This document shows, one piece after another, positions 1 through 9,356 of a stretch of 64,000 nt of DNA (the stretch's first letter is position 1; every line of letters starts with the position of its first letter). Origin of the DNA: Euphorbia lathyris (taxonomy: Eukaryota > Streptophyta > Magnoliopsida > Malpighiales > Euphorbiaceae); the NCBI RefSeq assembly GCF_963576675.1, contig NC_088911.1, forward strand, positions 84,039,256-84,103,255, given 5' to 3'. The notes beneath the pieces were generated by a model. That model saw only the letters and a program-made list of their open reading frames with translations, ran no database searches and was not told the origin of the DNA. The position numbers and the translations under genes are program-made.

Positions 1-2300
1 GCTTTCGGTGCATATCCCGTATGTCACCGCTTGCGCTTTAGTCATGCGTTGGGCCTTGTCAAAACGTGCCCCGCATGTCACCTTGTCATCGGCAATATTT
101 GTAATCCGCGAATATGTCATTAGGCTATCCAATTCTAGACCGACCTTTGACGCGCGTTCCGTATGTCATCCCTCGCACCTTACTCACATATCAAAGGCTG
201 AGTCGTTTATGCCATCCAGCCAGGGTTAAGCTTGGGGCACATACCCCCATACGTGGTTTGGTACGTCCCATCCGCATGTCAAATGTCGAATCATTCATGT
301 CATCAAGTTCAAGTCGAATCTGGGGCAAGTATCATATATGTCATCCCGTGCATCTCGCTTACATCTCCAATGTCGAGTCATTTGTATCATCAAGTTCGAG
401 TCGAACTTTTGTCACGTACCTGTTGTATAGAGTGATTCATGTCATCGAGTCCAAGTCATACCATTAGGCACGTACCCTATGGGCCGTCTCGGGCGTCCCG
501 CTCACACCTTGACACACTGAGTCGTTCATGTCGTGAGGCTCCTGTCAAACTTTTGACGTACGCCCCGTAAGTCGTCACTCATGTCTTGAGTACACCTCAA
601 ACATCGGTTTGTTTATATTGTCAAATCCTCGACACGCTCCCCCTACATCATTGCTACCATCGTCCATGCGCCTCAAACTCCGAATTGCCTTATTTACGAG
701 TTTGAGACATATGCCCTATGTGTCGCTATTTGGGTCTCGCTCGTATCAGTAGTATCGAGTTGTTCGTACCGCGTCTAAGTCCAACATTTGGCACTTACCT
801 CGAAGGTCTTGGTTTACGCGTTCGTTGCTCCTCGAATTGTTCATAGTGATAGGTTCCGGTCGAACTATCGACGTCTACCCTGTGTGTCATTGCTGGTGAT
901 GGACCAAATACGTCATAAGTATCCATATAAGATCTTTAGGGGATCTCATAAAACATATCATCGTCGGGTTTGCGCTATGAAACAAATTGACCTTTGACAC
1001 ATACCAGGTAAGTCGTCGTTTCTGTCTCGTTGGTACCTCGATCGGATTAGGACACCTCTCATTCTACCAGATGCACCGATGTCCGCAAATTCATCGAGGT
1101 ATTTGTGTCTCTAGCTTGAGTTAATCCTTAGACTGCACCCTGCATGTCGGTATTGTGTCTAGCTGACACCTCCAACGTAGGTACCTCTTGAGTCATCTCT
1201 GTGCTTCACCTATGCTCAAAGTTGGTCAGATAACACGTGTGTCGTATGCGTACCCTATTCGTGTCTCGTACCTAGCATGTTGGATTTCCCCCGCGACGGT
1301 CGAAATCCCAAAATCAAGCCATCACATCATTCGTGAGTTGTGTATAAGTCAATCGTGGGGGCACATCAAGTGTGACTCCCATCATGCCTTTTGGCTACCT
1401 CTAAGGCATACCATGTACGTCATCGTACTTCCTAAATGCACCATGTTTCAAACCACTCTGTCATGATACTAGTGAGCCAAGTAGGAGTTAATAATTGGCA
1501 CATACCTCGTATGTTGACATATGCATCCTAATCGGACCTCGAGTATCGGGTATTCCGTGTTCATTGTCCCGTTAAAAAATACCCATCATTGTAATAGTTG
1601 CTTTCCAAGAGAAGCTGACAATTGGCGCACATCACGTATGTCACTCGCGTCTTCCTTATGCCTTAACCTGTTTGGGGCACACCCCGTGTGTTATCACTTT
1701 CTGCATAGCACGCCAAGGCTTCGTTGGTACGTCTACGTATTTGTATCTTGGGTTTAAACTAACCATTGACCCACACCCCATATGTGGTGGTCTCGTCCCG
1801 CTGGCTTCTAGTTTAGGACACACCCTCTGTGTTGGCCTGTTTCAGGAAACTTGTGTTTCCTAGAAAGACGGTTCCCTGTTATCAGTATCGATACCAAGTA
1901 AACTATGGACAAGTGCCCCGCATGTCTCCGTCATGGTCTGTTTAAGTCTCGAACATACCATGAGCATCACATCAGCCCATGTAACGCCTTGTATCTTTGA
2001 AGTATGTCATCACAACCGATGATGACAATCCCTCACATGCACCTCATGTATAGTCGCTTATGTTGTTTTTTTAGGTCGTGAGTCGTGTCGATGTACCAAG
2101 TATGTCATTTCCCCCCACTCATGTCGCTACCTCTCGAATGTATCTACACGTCACGGATATCATCGGGGTACACTCTCATCTACCTAGCGTCCTAGGAAAT
2201 TTTACTTATCATGAGGGTCGTCTCAATCTCACAAGCGTCAGTCGTGTCGAGCATCATTCAACATTGTACATCTTGTAAAGCATTACAAGGTAAACTCGTA
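1..2300. repeat. Degenerate tandem array, unit about 110 bp
   Basis: Short phrases recur throughout in the same order and orientation with many changes: a 'GGCACATACCCCGTATGTC'-like phrase, then 'CTCGCTCACATCTCCAATG'-like, then 'GAGTCATTCATGTCATC' and 'AAGTTCGAGTCGAAC'. The best consecutive copies lie around 230-480, giving a spacing near 110 bp. No reading frame is convincing and the small open frames are chance. The array runs up to about 270 bp before the gag fragment at 2573, so it may be leader of that retroelement or an unrelated old satellite. The unit length is estimated by eye. Confidence 0.5.
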
Positions 2301-2572
2301 GGGTTCGTACTAATGTGTGCATAACAGTTGAAATGGTTTCAGGCATCCGCACTTCCAAACAGGTAAGTTAGCACAGACGACCGAAGTGCTACCGACGGCT
2401 CTGGTAAAAAAAAAAAGAAGAAGGGGTTTAGCTCTAGTCAAATCGTGTCTATGTTGTAAGAAATAAAGCGCACACCACGAATCATGCATAAATCATACAT
2501 CCATCGATAGGAGGCACAAGTAGATAGCTTTGGCATTCGCATCACACGTGCATCGCATCATCAAAATTCATA

Positions 2573-3382
2573 ATGCCTAAAAAGCTCCACCCACCAATCC
2601 TTTCTCTTTCCTTGTTAGAAACCCAACTCATGGCCCAGTCCAACAATCCAAACCACAATCTTGAGAGCCGTGTGCAAGGGGCTTTAGCCCAATACATCTT
2701 TTCTGATGAGTTCAAACATGCTCTTAATGATCCGGAGGCTACTAAGAATGATGGGGTCGAAGATTCCCATGAGATGATAGGAGATTTCAATCTCAGAGTA
2801 GAAATCGAGCGAGTTCTTCTCGATATCCTTGCTTCAGATGAATTCAAGATAGAGCTGAAAAGGTTGGTCCGGAAGGTCCTGAGTGAGTCACTAGTTGCGG
2901 AAATCCCGAAAGCTGCTGTAGAGAAACCTATGTTCCAGTTCGCATCACAATCTACCCCACAAACATTCACTCCACTAAGGGTAGCCTCACACCATGTTTC
3001 AAGAACACAACAAGCTCCACACCATCGGGGACATGAGATTGCCAGGGTTGTTCGCCCTCTATCACCCGCTCAGTATAGAGGGGAGGGAAGGGAGTTCTCC
3101 ACTTTCACCCAACCCTTATTTGAAGTGTTGGAGGGTCTACGAATGCATGACATACTTCATCCTCTACCAACCACGGGAGGTCAAACCACTGAGTTAGTCA
3201 AATGCAGGGGCTACTGCCACTTTCACCAGAAATATGGTCACGAAACAAGTACTTGCATGAGGTTGAAGCATGAAATCCAAGATCTCATCGAAGCTGGAAA
3301 GATAAGTGACCCAGATCCTTCTCATCAGACGAAGCCTTCGACTTGTTCCTTGAACGGTGAAGTCTACAACGGATCAGGATAA
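2573..3382 (+). pseudogene. Retrotransposon gag fragment (Ty3/gypsy type)
   Basis: A 269-residue frame. The second half holds the phrase YCHFHQKYGHETSTC at about residue 221, followed by MRLKHEIQDLIEAGKI. This is the degenerate zinc-knuckle-like C-x2-H...H...C block plus helix typical of plant gypsy gag proteins, which package element RNA. The N-terminal part (MAQSNN..., about residue 21) may be the true start. It is about half the length of a usual gypsy gag and no pol follows. The frame continues for 20 further codons after the TAA at 3380-3382, and another frame is also open there (to about 3455), so the present stop may be a late mutation. A gag-like origin is fairly secure; function today is not supported. 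Confidence 0.65.
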
Positions 3383-5649
3383 GCTAAAGAAGAAGTTCTC
3401 GAGATTGAGGACACTTATGAAGTGGAAGAATCTGAAGCTTCCTGAAGTAGCATGAGAGAGAGGATTGCACTTGTAGTCTTTATTGCACTTGTAGTCTTTA
3501 TCCTTGTCTTTTATTTTATCTTCTATTCCACAAGATGTTGTTAACCTCCTTTTGAATTCAATGAAATTTCGTTTCCGCAAATTTATCCTAAACATACGTA
3601 CTTACATTTGATATCTACTCAATTGTGATATTCCCGCTTCTATTATGGCACGGACATAAGCTCTAGAATATACTTGTTGCTCAGTACTTAACCACTAAAG
3701 AGAGAAAACTAAGAGAGTAAAAAAAATACAAATCATGAGAAGCGATTCCTTGGCTCTACGATGATAAGTCTGGCATAGACCCATCAAATGAAGGGTTCTC
3801 ACCGGCTTTTGCCAAAAAGAAGACGGAGCGACAATCAACAAAGTCCAAAAGAGAGAAAAAGAAAAGAAAAGAAGGGGCAAGCAACAAGCCCTCAGAACCA
3901 TGCTAGCACTAAGGCATCGACAAAAATTCCTCCCCCCAAAGGGGACACCAGTGCATGAGTTCACCATTCAGAACAAGATGGGGGCAACTAACTTATCAAC
4001 GATAAAGGACCCTGTTCCAGGATCAATGAAAAGGTTCAGATCTATGATGACTCAAAGTAAAAAAAAAAGGCAATGCTGAAAAGGCTCAGGGGCAAAGACA
4101 AGCCAATCAGAAGTAAGAGAAAATTATCAAGCAGACGTAACTAGCCGAGGGCCGTCAAGAGGACAAGAGCGGTTGACATTGCCCAGAAAATGGGTGATCT
4201 AATGTACAAGAAAAGCTCACTTTAGCAAGGAAAGATCAAATGCGTAGTCGAATGAAGACAGAGGCGGCGACGAAGTTTAGAACTACGGTCAATCTTAAAG
4301 GAACCCAAGGAATCTTTCTCATGAGAATTAAAAAAAAAGAAAAAAAAAAGAAAGAAAATCCCGATAGGTTGAAAATCCACAAAGGACGGCCTATGCAACA
4401 ATAAGGGACACCCCAATAAGTGAAAACCTCATGGGGCGCTTATTTGAAAATTCCGGGGGGTAAAAAGAGAGCATTAAAATAACTGAAATGTGAAAACCCG
4501 AAAGGGCATACTTTGGTGACAGTGGTTAATGAACTGAGCAGTAAACAATTCAATTTATGTTTGCCAAGTGCGTTATTTAAGCTAGACGGTTGCATTTGCA
4601 ATGAAAACACCCGCATCAATAGACACCCCGTCTCAACTAAATTCACACCCATAAACCGATCCAAAATCTAAAAAAAAGAGACTATTTCTCTCTCTCATGC
4701 CCCATGAAGTCTGGTTCCTCCGCTCCTATGTGGTCCTCTCAAGAGTCAAACTTCGACTGAAGCATCTCTCCTCCATAACTACTCCCAATGGCAGTATCCC
4801 TAGTTTGAGCGCACGTGAAATCTCACCTCAAGTTGGCAGGGGCATACGCTCGCATCAGCTTCTAACCCACACCAAGACGGTAACTTTAATCGGGGGCATG
4901 ACCATGCAAACAGATCACCGTCCATCTCGCTCCGGAAGCTTCTCCATTAACGAAGGCATCGGGCATGAACTCGTCGTCAAATGCTCAACATAGAAGTGGC
5001 CCGTGGATATGGACCCCATGTGCTATTCGGTATCATTTACAACCAAAAAAGAAAAAAAAAGAGAAAAAAATTGAACAAAAAGGTTGGATTGAAAACCTCA
5101 AAAGAGGCGATCCAAGCAAAAGGAGAGATAGAGAAAATCGGTGAGATATAGAAAAGATGAATTGAAAACCCCTAGGGGCAGTTCATGCAAAAGGAGAGAT
5201 GGAGAATATTGGAGAGATCCCGTTGAGTTGAAAACCCGAAAAGGGTGACTCAGGCAAAAATTAGGGAAAAAATGAATGCGTCAATCTCTAGTTAAAGGCA
5301 AGGGCCCCTTGACACAAGCTCATCAAAACCAAATTCCCATCCTTACAACCCTTGGTTTCAAACTTATCCTCACCCTCATCCTTGCACACCTTGGGGATGG
5401 CCTGAAACATCATTTCTCGATCTAAAGCTACCAAAATCCTCAAGCCTATGAAAAGGGAATCCATCCGACCATCTCATCCACACATACATAGTTTGCATAC
5501 ACATATGTCCATACATCCGCATAAAGCAAAACGCATATGCCACACTTATGCACATTCAAACACACGCACAGTCACCTGCACACACACACATAGGTGGTTA
5601 CACGCATCCATAGACTAGGCTACATTCACCCATCTATATGCATCACTAC
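3383..5649 (+). other. Non-coding internal region of the gag-only element
   Basis: No credible gene. The strand is purine-rich with many A/G runs. It contains the recurring two-stem hairpin motif listed separately (4364-5253) and a stretch of short AC/CA-rich repeats (CACACACACA-like) at about 5490-5640. Small open frames on either strand have no recognisable domains. Confidence 0.55.
4364..5253 (+). repeat. Six copies of a covarying two-stem hairpin with fixed TGAAAA internal loop
   Basis: Copies are at 4364-4394, 4415-4444, 4485-4514, 5084-5115, 5157-5186 and 5223-5253. Each has the same plan: six-base outer strand, TGAAAA, a 3-4 base inner strand, a loop of 2-5 bases, the inner complement, two bases (CG, CA or TG), and the outer complement. 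Stem sequences differ between copies while pairing is kept: ATAGGT/GCCTAT, AATAAG/CTTATT, TTGGAT/ATCCAA, ATGAAT/GTTCAT and TTGAGT/ACTCAG, allowing an occasional G-U pair. Inner stems are TCC/GGA, CCTC/GGGG, CCC/GGG, CCTC/GAGG, CCCC/GGGG and CCC/GGG. The copy at 4485 has one mismatch. The change of stems with preserved pairing points to RNA structure in the element transcript; the role is unknown. Confidence 0.7.
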
Positions 5650-6430
5650 ACACCTGCGGTCGATTTAGAGACTAGGGTCGCTAGAAAGAGCCATTTTACC
5701 TGCGGTCGATTTAGAGACTAGGGTTGCTAAGAGAGCCATTTTACCTGAGGTCGATTTAGAGACCAGGGTTGCTTTTGAGCCATTTTACCCGCGGTCGTGG
5801 ACCAGGGTTGCTATTGAGCCATTTTGCCTGGGGTCGATTTAGAGACCAGGGTTGCTTTTGAGCCATTTTACCCGCAGTCGTGGACCAGGGTTGCTTTTGA
5901 GCCACTTTGCCTGCGGTCGATTTAGAGACCAGGGTTGCTTTTGAGCCATTTTACCCGCGGTCGTGGACCATGGTTGCTTTTGAGCCGTTTTTACCCGTGG
6001 TCGTGGACCAGGGTTGCTTTTGAGCCATTTTACCCGCGGTCGTGGACCAGGGTTGCTTTTGAGCCATTTTGCCTGTGGTCGATTTAGAGACCAGGGTTGC
6101 TTTTGAGCCATTTTGTCTGCGGTCGATTTAGAGACCAGGGTTGCTTTTGAGCCATTTTTACCCGCGGTCATGGACCAGGGTTGCTTTTGAGCCATTTTGC
6201 CTGAGGTCGATTTAGAGACCAGGGTTGCTTTTGAGCCATTTTTACCCGCGGTCATGGACCAGGGTCGCTTTTGAGCCATTTTACCCGCGGTTGTGGACCA
6301 GGGTTGCTTTTGAGCCAGTTTACCCGCCGTCGTTGACCAGGGTTGCTTTTGAGACATTTTACCTACGGTCAATCTAGAGACCAGGGTTGCTATTGAGCCA
6401 TTTTACCAGCAGTCGATTTAGAGACTAGGT
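5650..6430 (+). repeat. Tandem repeat block in the retroelement 3' UTR, two unit lengths
   Basis: About 17 units of 'GACCAGGGTTGCTTTTGAGC' followed by CATTTTACCCGCGGTC or a close variant. Units come in a longer form that inserts ATTTAGAGACCAGG after GGTCG (about 52-54 bp) and a shorter form with GTGGACCAGG (about 39-41 bp), irregularly interspersed. A minus-strand frame (6372-5839) stays open across the array, giving a 13-residue repeat of the KMAQKQPWSTTAG kind; this is a by-product of the repeat, not a gene. Arrays of this sort upstream of the polypurine tract are known in Tat/Ogre elements and can seed satellites. Confidence 0.85.
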
Positions 6431-6630
6431 TCCCCAGAAAGAGCGTCCGCCCGCGGCCGATTTAAAGGCAAAGACGGGACAGACAAGGCAAAGATCGAAG
6501 ACAAGGCCGGAGCATGCGGCATGGAGATCAGGTATTCTTCCTCCTACTCTATACGTGTCTTTTACTTTAATATATTTACATTGCATGTGTTGCGTTAGCA
6601 AAAACGTTTTCAAAACACACACATCACTGT

Positions 6631-6653
6631 CAAAATAGGAAAGTAGGGGCAAC
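6631..6653 (+). other. Polypurine tract before 3' LTR
   Basis: The stretch AAAATAGGAAAGTAGGGGC, followed by AAC, lies immediately before TGTAGACACC. It is the expected primer for plus-strand DNA synthesis and fixes the LTR start at 6654. Confidence 0.65.
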
Positions 6654-6899
6654 TGTAGACACCGAGTCGGAGGACCTGTGACGAAAACCCATAACAAGAC
6701 GGTTGAAGCGGTCGGTTCCGATAATTTAAAGCAAAAATAACAATAAAAATCACAAGAGGATCTGTAGGGGTTGCGGTCGTCGAGTTGACGGCTCGCGGGT
6801 GCTCAGCGGCGTTGGGTGAGCGCCTAGCGGCAGCCGGCGCGAGCCCGACGGCAGTTGGACGTGCGCCCGGCAGCGCGGGGCGCACGCCCAGCGGCAGCG

Positions 6900-7094
6900 G
6901 GGCGTGCGCCCAACATCCGTCGGATGGACGCCCAACGTCCGTTGGGCGAACGCCCAACCAACGTTGGGCGAACGCCCAACGTCTGTTGGGCGGACGCCCA
7001 ACATTTGTTGGGCGCACGCCCAACACTGGTTGGGCGTCCGTCCAACCATTTTGGGCGTAGCCCGACACCCGTCGGGCTACGCCCAAATTTTTTT
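6900..7094 (+). repeat. 22-nt-period array of palindromes (CGCCCAAC-n4-GTTGGGCG) in LTR U3
   Basis: From about 6928 the sequence is a run of units of the form ACGCCCAAC-four bases-GTTGGGCG-one base, each an 8-bp inverted repeat and each about 22 nt long. The four central bases vary (GTCC, GTCT, ATTT, ACTG), while the arms are almost invariant. Toward the end the arms change together (AGCCCGAC...GTCGGGCT), keeping pairing. A GC-rich forerunner without clean periodicity starts near 6785. The open frames on both strands here are artefacts of the array. Confidence 0.8.
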
Positions 7095-7095
7095 T

Positions 7096-7127
7096 GGGAT
7101 CCGTGCCTATAAAAAGGCACGGATCCC
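7096..7127 (+). promoter_or_regulatory. LTR TATA box in the loop of a perfect 12-bp inverted repeat
   Basis: GGGATCCGTGCC (7096-7107), then TATAAAAA (7108-7115), then GGCACGGATCCC (7116-7127). The arms are exact reverse complements and the loop is exactly the TATA box. Position about 450 bp into the LTR fits the U3/R border, so transcription would start near 7140. Confidence 0.7.
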
Positions 7128-8125
7128 CATGCATTTGGGGGGGATTTTGAGAGCTTCTCACTATAAAATATTTTTTAGAGAGAGAAAGTGATTTTTTTGG
7201 GAAAAACATTTTTTTTTTCTAAAAATTTGGAAATTCCTAAAAGTTAAATATTTTACCAAAACACCGAAAATCACGTCGTGGAATCAACCGACTTCAACTG
7301 TCAATACCGATCTTGAGGTATTATCCGAGGACTAGACTCGTGTCATTTATTTTAATTATTTTATTTATTTTGTTCATTTATTTTTATTGTTAGTTTTTAT
7401 TTATTTATTTATCACGTTTATTTACTTTCCCGTATTTTTTTAATTCTCGTCTCGTATTAAATAAACGTTTGTTTGGGTTTTGAAATAAAAAACCTCGTCT
7501 TAAACATCCCAATATGAACCGTGATCCCGTTTGAGGGTAGTTTGGGAATTCCGACGTTGTATACGTATAGATTTTAGAAAAGCCTTTCTAATTAACGTTT
7601 TAAAAATAAAACATCGTTTTAGGGGTCTCCGTTATGGACTATGATCCTATTTGGGTAGTTCGGAGGTCCAAAACGATAGAATAGATCTAATTTAAAGTGT
7701 TTGGACAAATCTGAAATGTTAGGTACTGTTTCTGTAATTTTCCATTTTCTGTAACAAAGGGCAGATTGCAGACGGAATTTCCGTCGGTAAAGCTGCTGTT
7801 TATGTAATATATGCATTCAAATTATTTTTAATTATTTTGTATATATATTTATTCAACATGTTTAGATATTATTTTTCATTAATTTGATTTGATAAAATTA
7901 TAAGTATATATATAGATTTTCCTTTAAATTCATTTAAACTATACATATTTGTTATTTTGGGATTATTAAGGGTTATTTTCTATATATACTTGTCATAAGA
8001 GTTGTTTTGGGGTTAAAAGTTAATTTCTTATCATTTGTGAATATTAGTGTCATTTTTATCTATTAATCCTAGTCTTTATTATTTACCTTTTCTTTTAAAT
8101 GTATATGTATAATTATCATTTCTAT

Positions 8126-8128
<3 letters not shown>

Positions 8129-8177
<49 letters not shown>
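8129..8177. repeat. (AT)n microsatellite
   Basis: About 24 uninterrupted AT units inside the LTR. Confidence 0.95.
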
Positions 8178-8181
<4 letters not shown>

Positions 8182-9356
8182 TTTCTTCCCTTTTTAAATT
8201 TCCTATATGTATATATGATTTGGAAAATGTTTTGGTTGGGTGAATTTGGATTTAATTTACTAATTGTTGTCATTATATTCAAATGAAGGATAATTGAGTG
8301 AAAAAGGGGAAAGTAAACCACAAAAAGAGATTTTAATTTGCTTATTTAAACTTAAGTTTTCTAGAAGTTCCTAATGTAAATAAAAGGCTTTCCTATTACT
8401 TTAAACCGTTTCCTAAAACATCACGTTTTAAAACCTTAATTCGTTCCAATGACGGATTAAGCGAACATTGTAATTAAACTTGTTTTTTTGTGAATAATGA
8501 AGTTTTGGAATTGTTTTCCTAATTAAATGGTTTTGTACAAAATAAATTGACTTGTATGCTTAATCACGTTTTTAGATTAAAACTGTTTGCTCAACGTTTT
8601 CAAACGCTCGAGTCGTTCCAACGGCGATTCGAGGGAACATCATTAACGGGGTTTTGACACGTACCTAAATCGTTTCAACGGCGATTAAGGTACGAACCAT
8701 GTAAATAAACTCGTTTTTTTGGGAGTGAGATTAGCGTAGATGTAATATACGACATAAAGCCTAAATCACACTGTGAATAAATAAATTCTTTCTTCTCCCC
8801 CTCTCTCTCGTATATACTTTAAATTTATGCAAAATGGGTGATTCTTTACTAAAATGGCTTTTAATGACATGCTCAAAACGGTTTTCAAAACGAGAAAGAA
8901 AAGGTTTCAAATGAATTTTAAACTTAAAGAAATATGCGATTAGTCCGTTATCGCCTAACACGCTGAGTAGGAGGCCGTTGGTTCATAACCGGGCGATGTC
9001 GGGGTGCCTAGTAGCCTTTCTCTGGAAAGAAGCTAGCCTTCTCGGCTCGTACCTAAGTTTCCCGAACCCTCACCGGTCTCCCGCAAGGGATCGGTGTTCA
9101 TTTTCCCATTCGTGGGTGGCGAATCTTCCATACTCCAGGCTCCGGTCCTACCGAGCAGCTTGATTCCACGATTGGTTGCTTTCGGCGCCAATCACCGCTT
9201 ACGTCGCCATGAGGTGTCCACCCCCCGGTCCGCCCGGGCGAGGCCGTCGGCACCTTGTCTAACAGCTACGTTCATGGTGTTGTTTCCACCATTCCAGTAT
9301 ATGGGGGACTGGAAAATTAGGAGATAAATTTAAACGAATATAGTGGCGACAGTGCA

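Larger units (their letters stand above)
2573..9356 (+). mobile_element. Gag-only Ty3/gypsy LTR element, Tat/Ogre-like, 3' part complete
   Basis: Order on the + strand is gag fragment (2573-3382), about 2.2 kb of non-coding sequence, a tandem-repeat block (5650-6430), a polypurine tract (6631-6653) and a long 3' LTR starting TGTAGACACC at 6654. No protease, reverse transcriptase, RNase H or integrase frame exists between gag and the 3' LTR, so the element could only move with proteins supplied in trans. A very long LTR and a repeat-filled 3' untranslated region are known habits of the plant Tat/Ogre lineage; assignment to that lineage is inference. The 5' LTR and primer-binding site were not identified, and the 3' end at about 9356 is judged from where the MULE sequence begins. 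Confidence 0.65.
6654..9356 (+). repeat. 3' LTR (about 2.7 kb) of the gag-only gypsy element
   Basis: It begins TGTAGACACC right after the polypurine tract. The first 450 bp hold a GC-rich palindrome array, then a TATA box at 7108. After this the sequence is AT-rich with many T runs and a long AT microsatellite (8129-8177). The last 400 bp turn GC-rich and end near ATAGTGGCGACAGTGCA, close to the MULE junction. The GTGGCGAC phrase is common at LTR/leader borders of Tat-like elements (recollection, not a search). The exact 3' boundary is uncertain by some tens of bases because no second LTR is present for comparison. Confidence 0.6.

Noticed and set aside
2573..2970. Minus-strand 142-codon frame over the gag fragment (2542-2970)
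   Set aside because: It is the antisense shadow of the gag frame, with Ser/Arg-rich content and no domain.
4364..5253. CRISPR-like array of hairpin repeats
   Set aside because: Spacing is irregular, stems differ and the genome is a plant; the motif is better seen as a repeated RNA structure.
5839..6372. Minus-strand 177-codon frame with a 13-residue repeat (KMAQKQPWSTTAG)
   Set aside because: It is produced by the DNA tandem array at 5650-6430; no start context, no domain, and unit length changes shift the frame.
6610..7209. Several long overlapping frames on both strands (Arg/Pro/Thr-rich)
   Set aside because: All come from the GC-rich palindrome array in the LTR; open frames on both strands are expected from such sequence.
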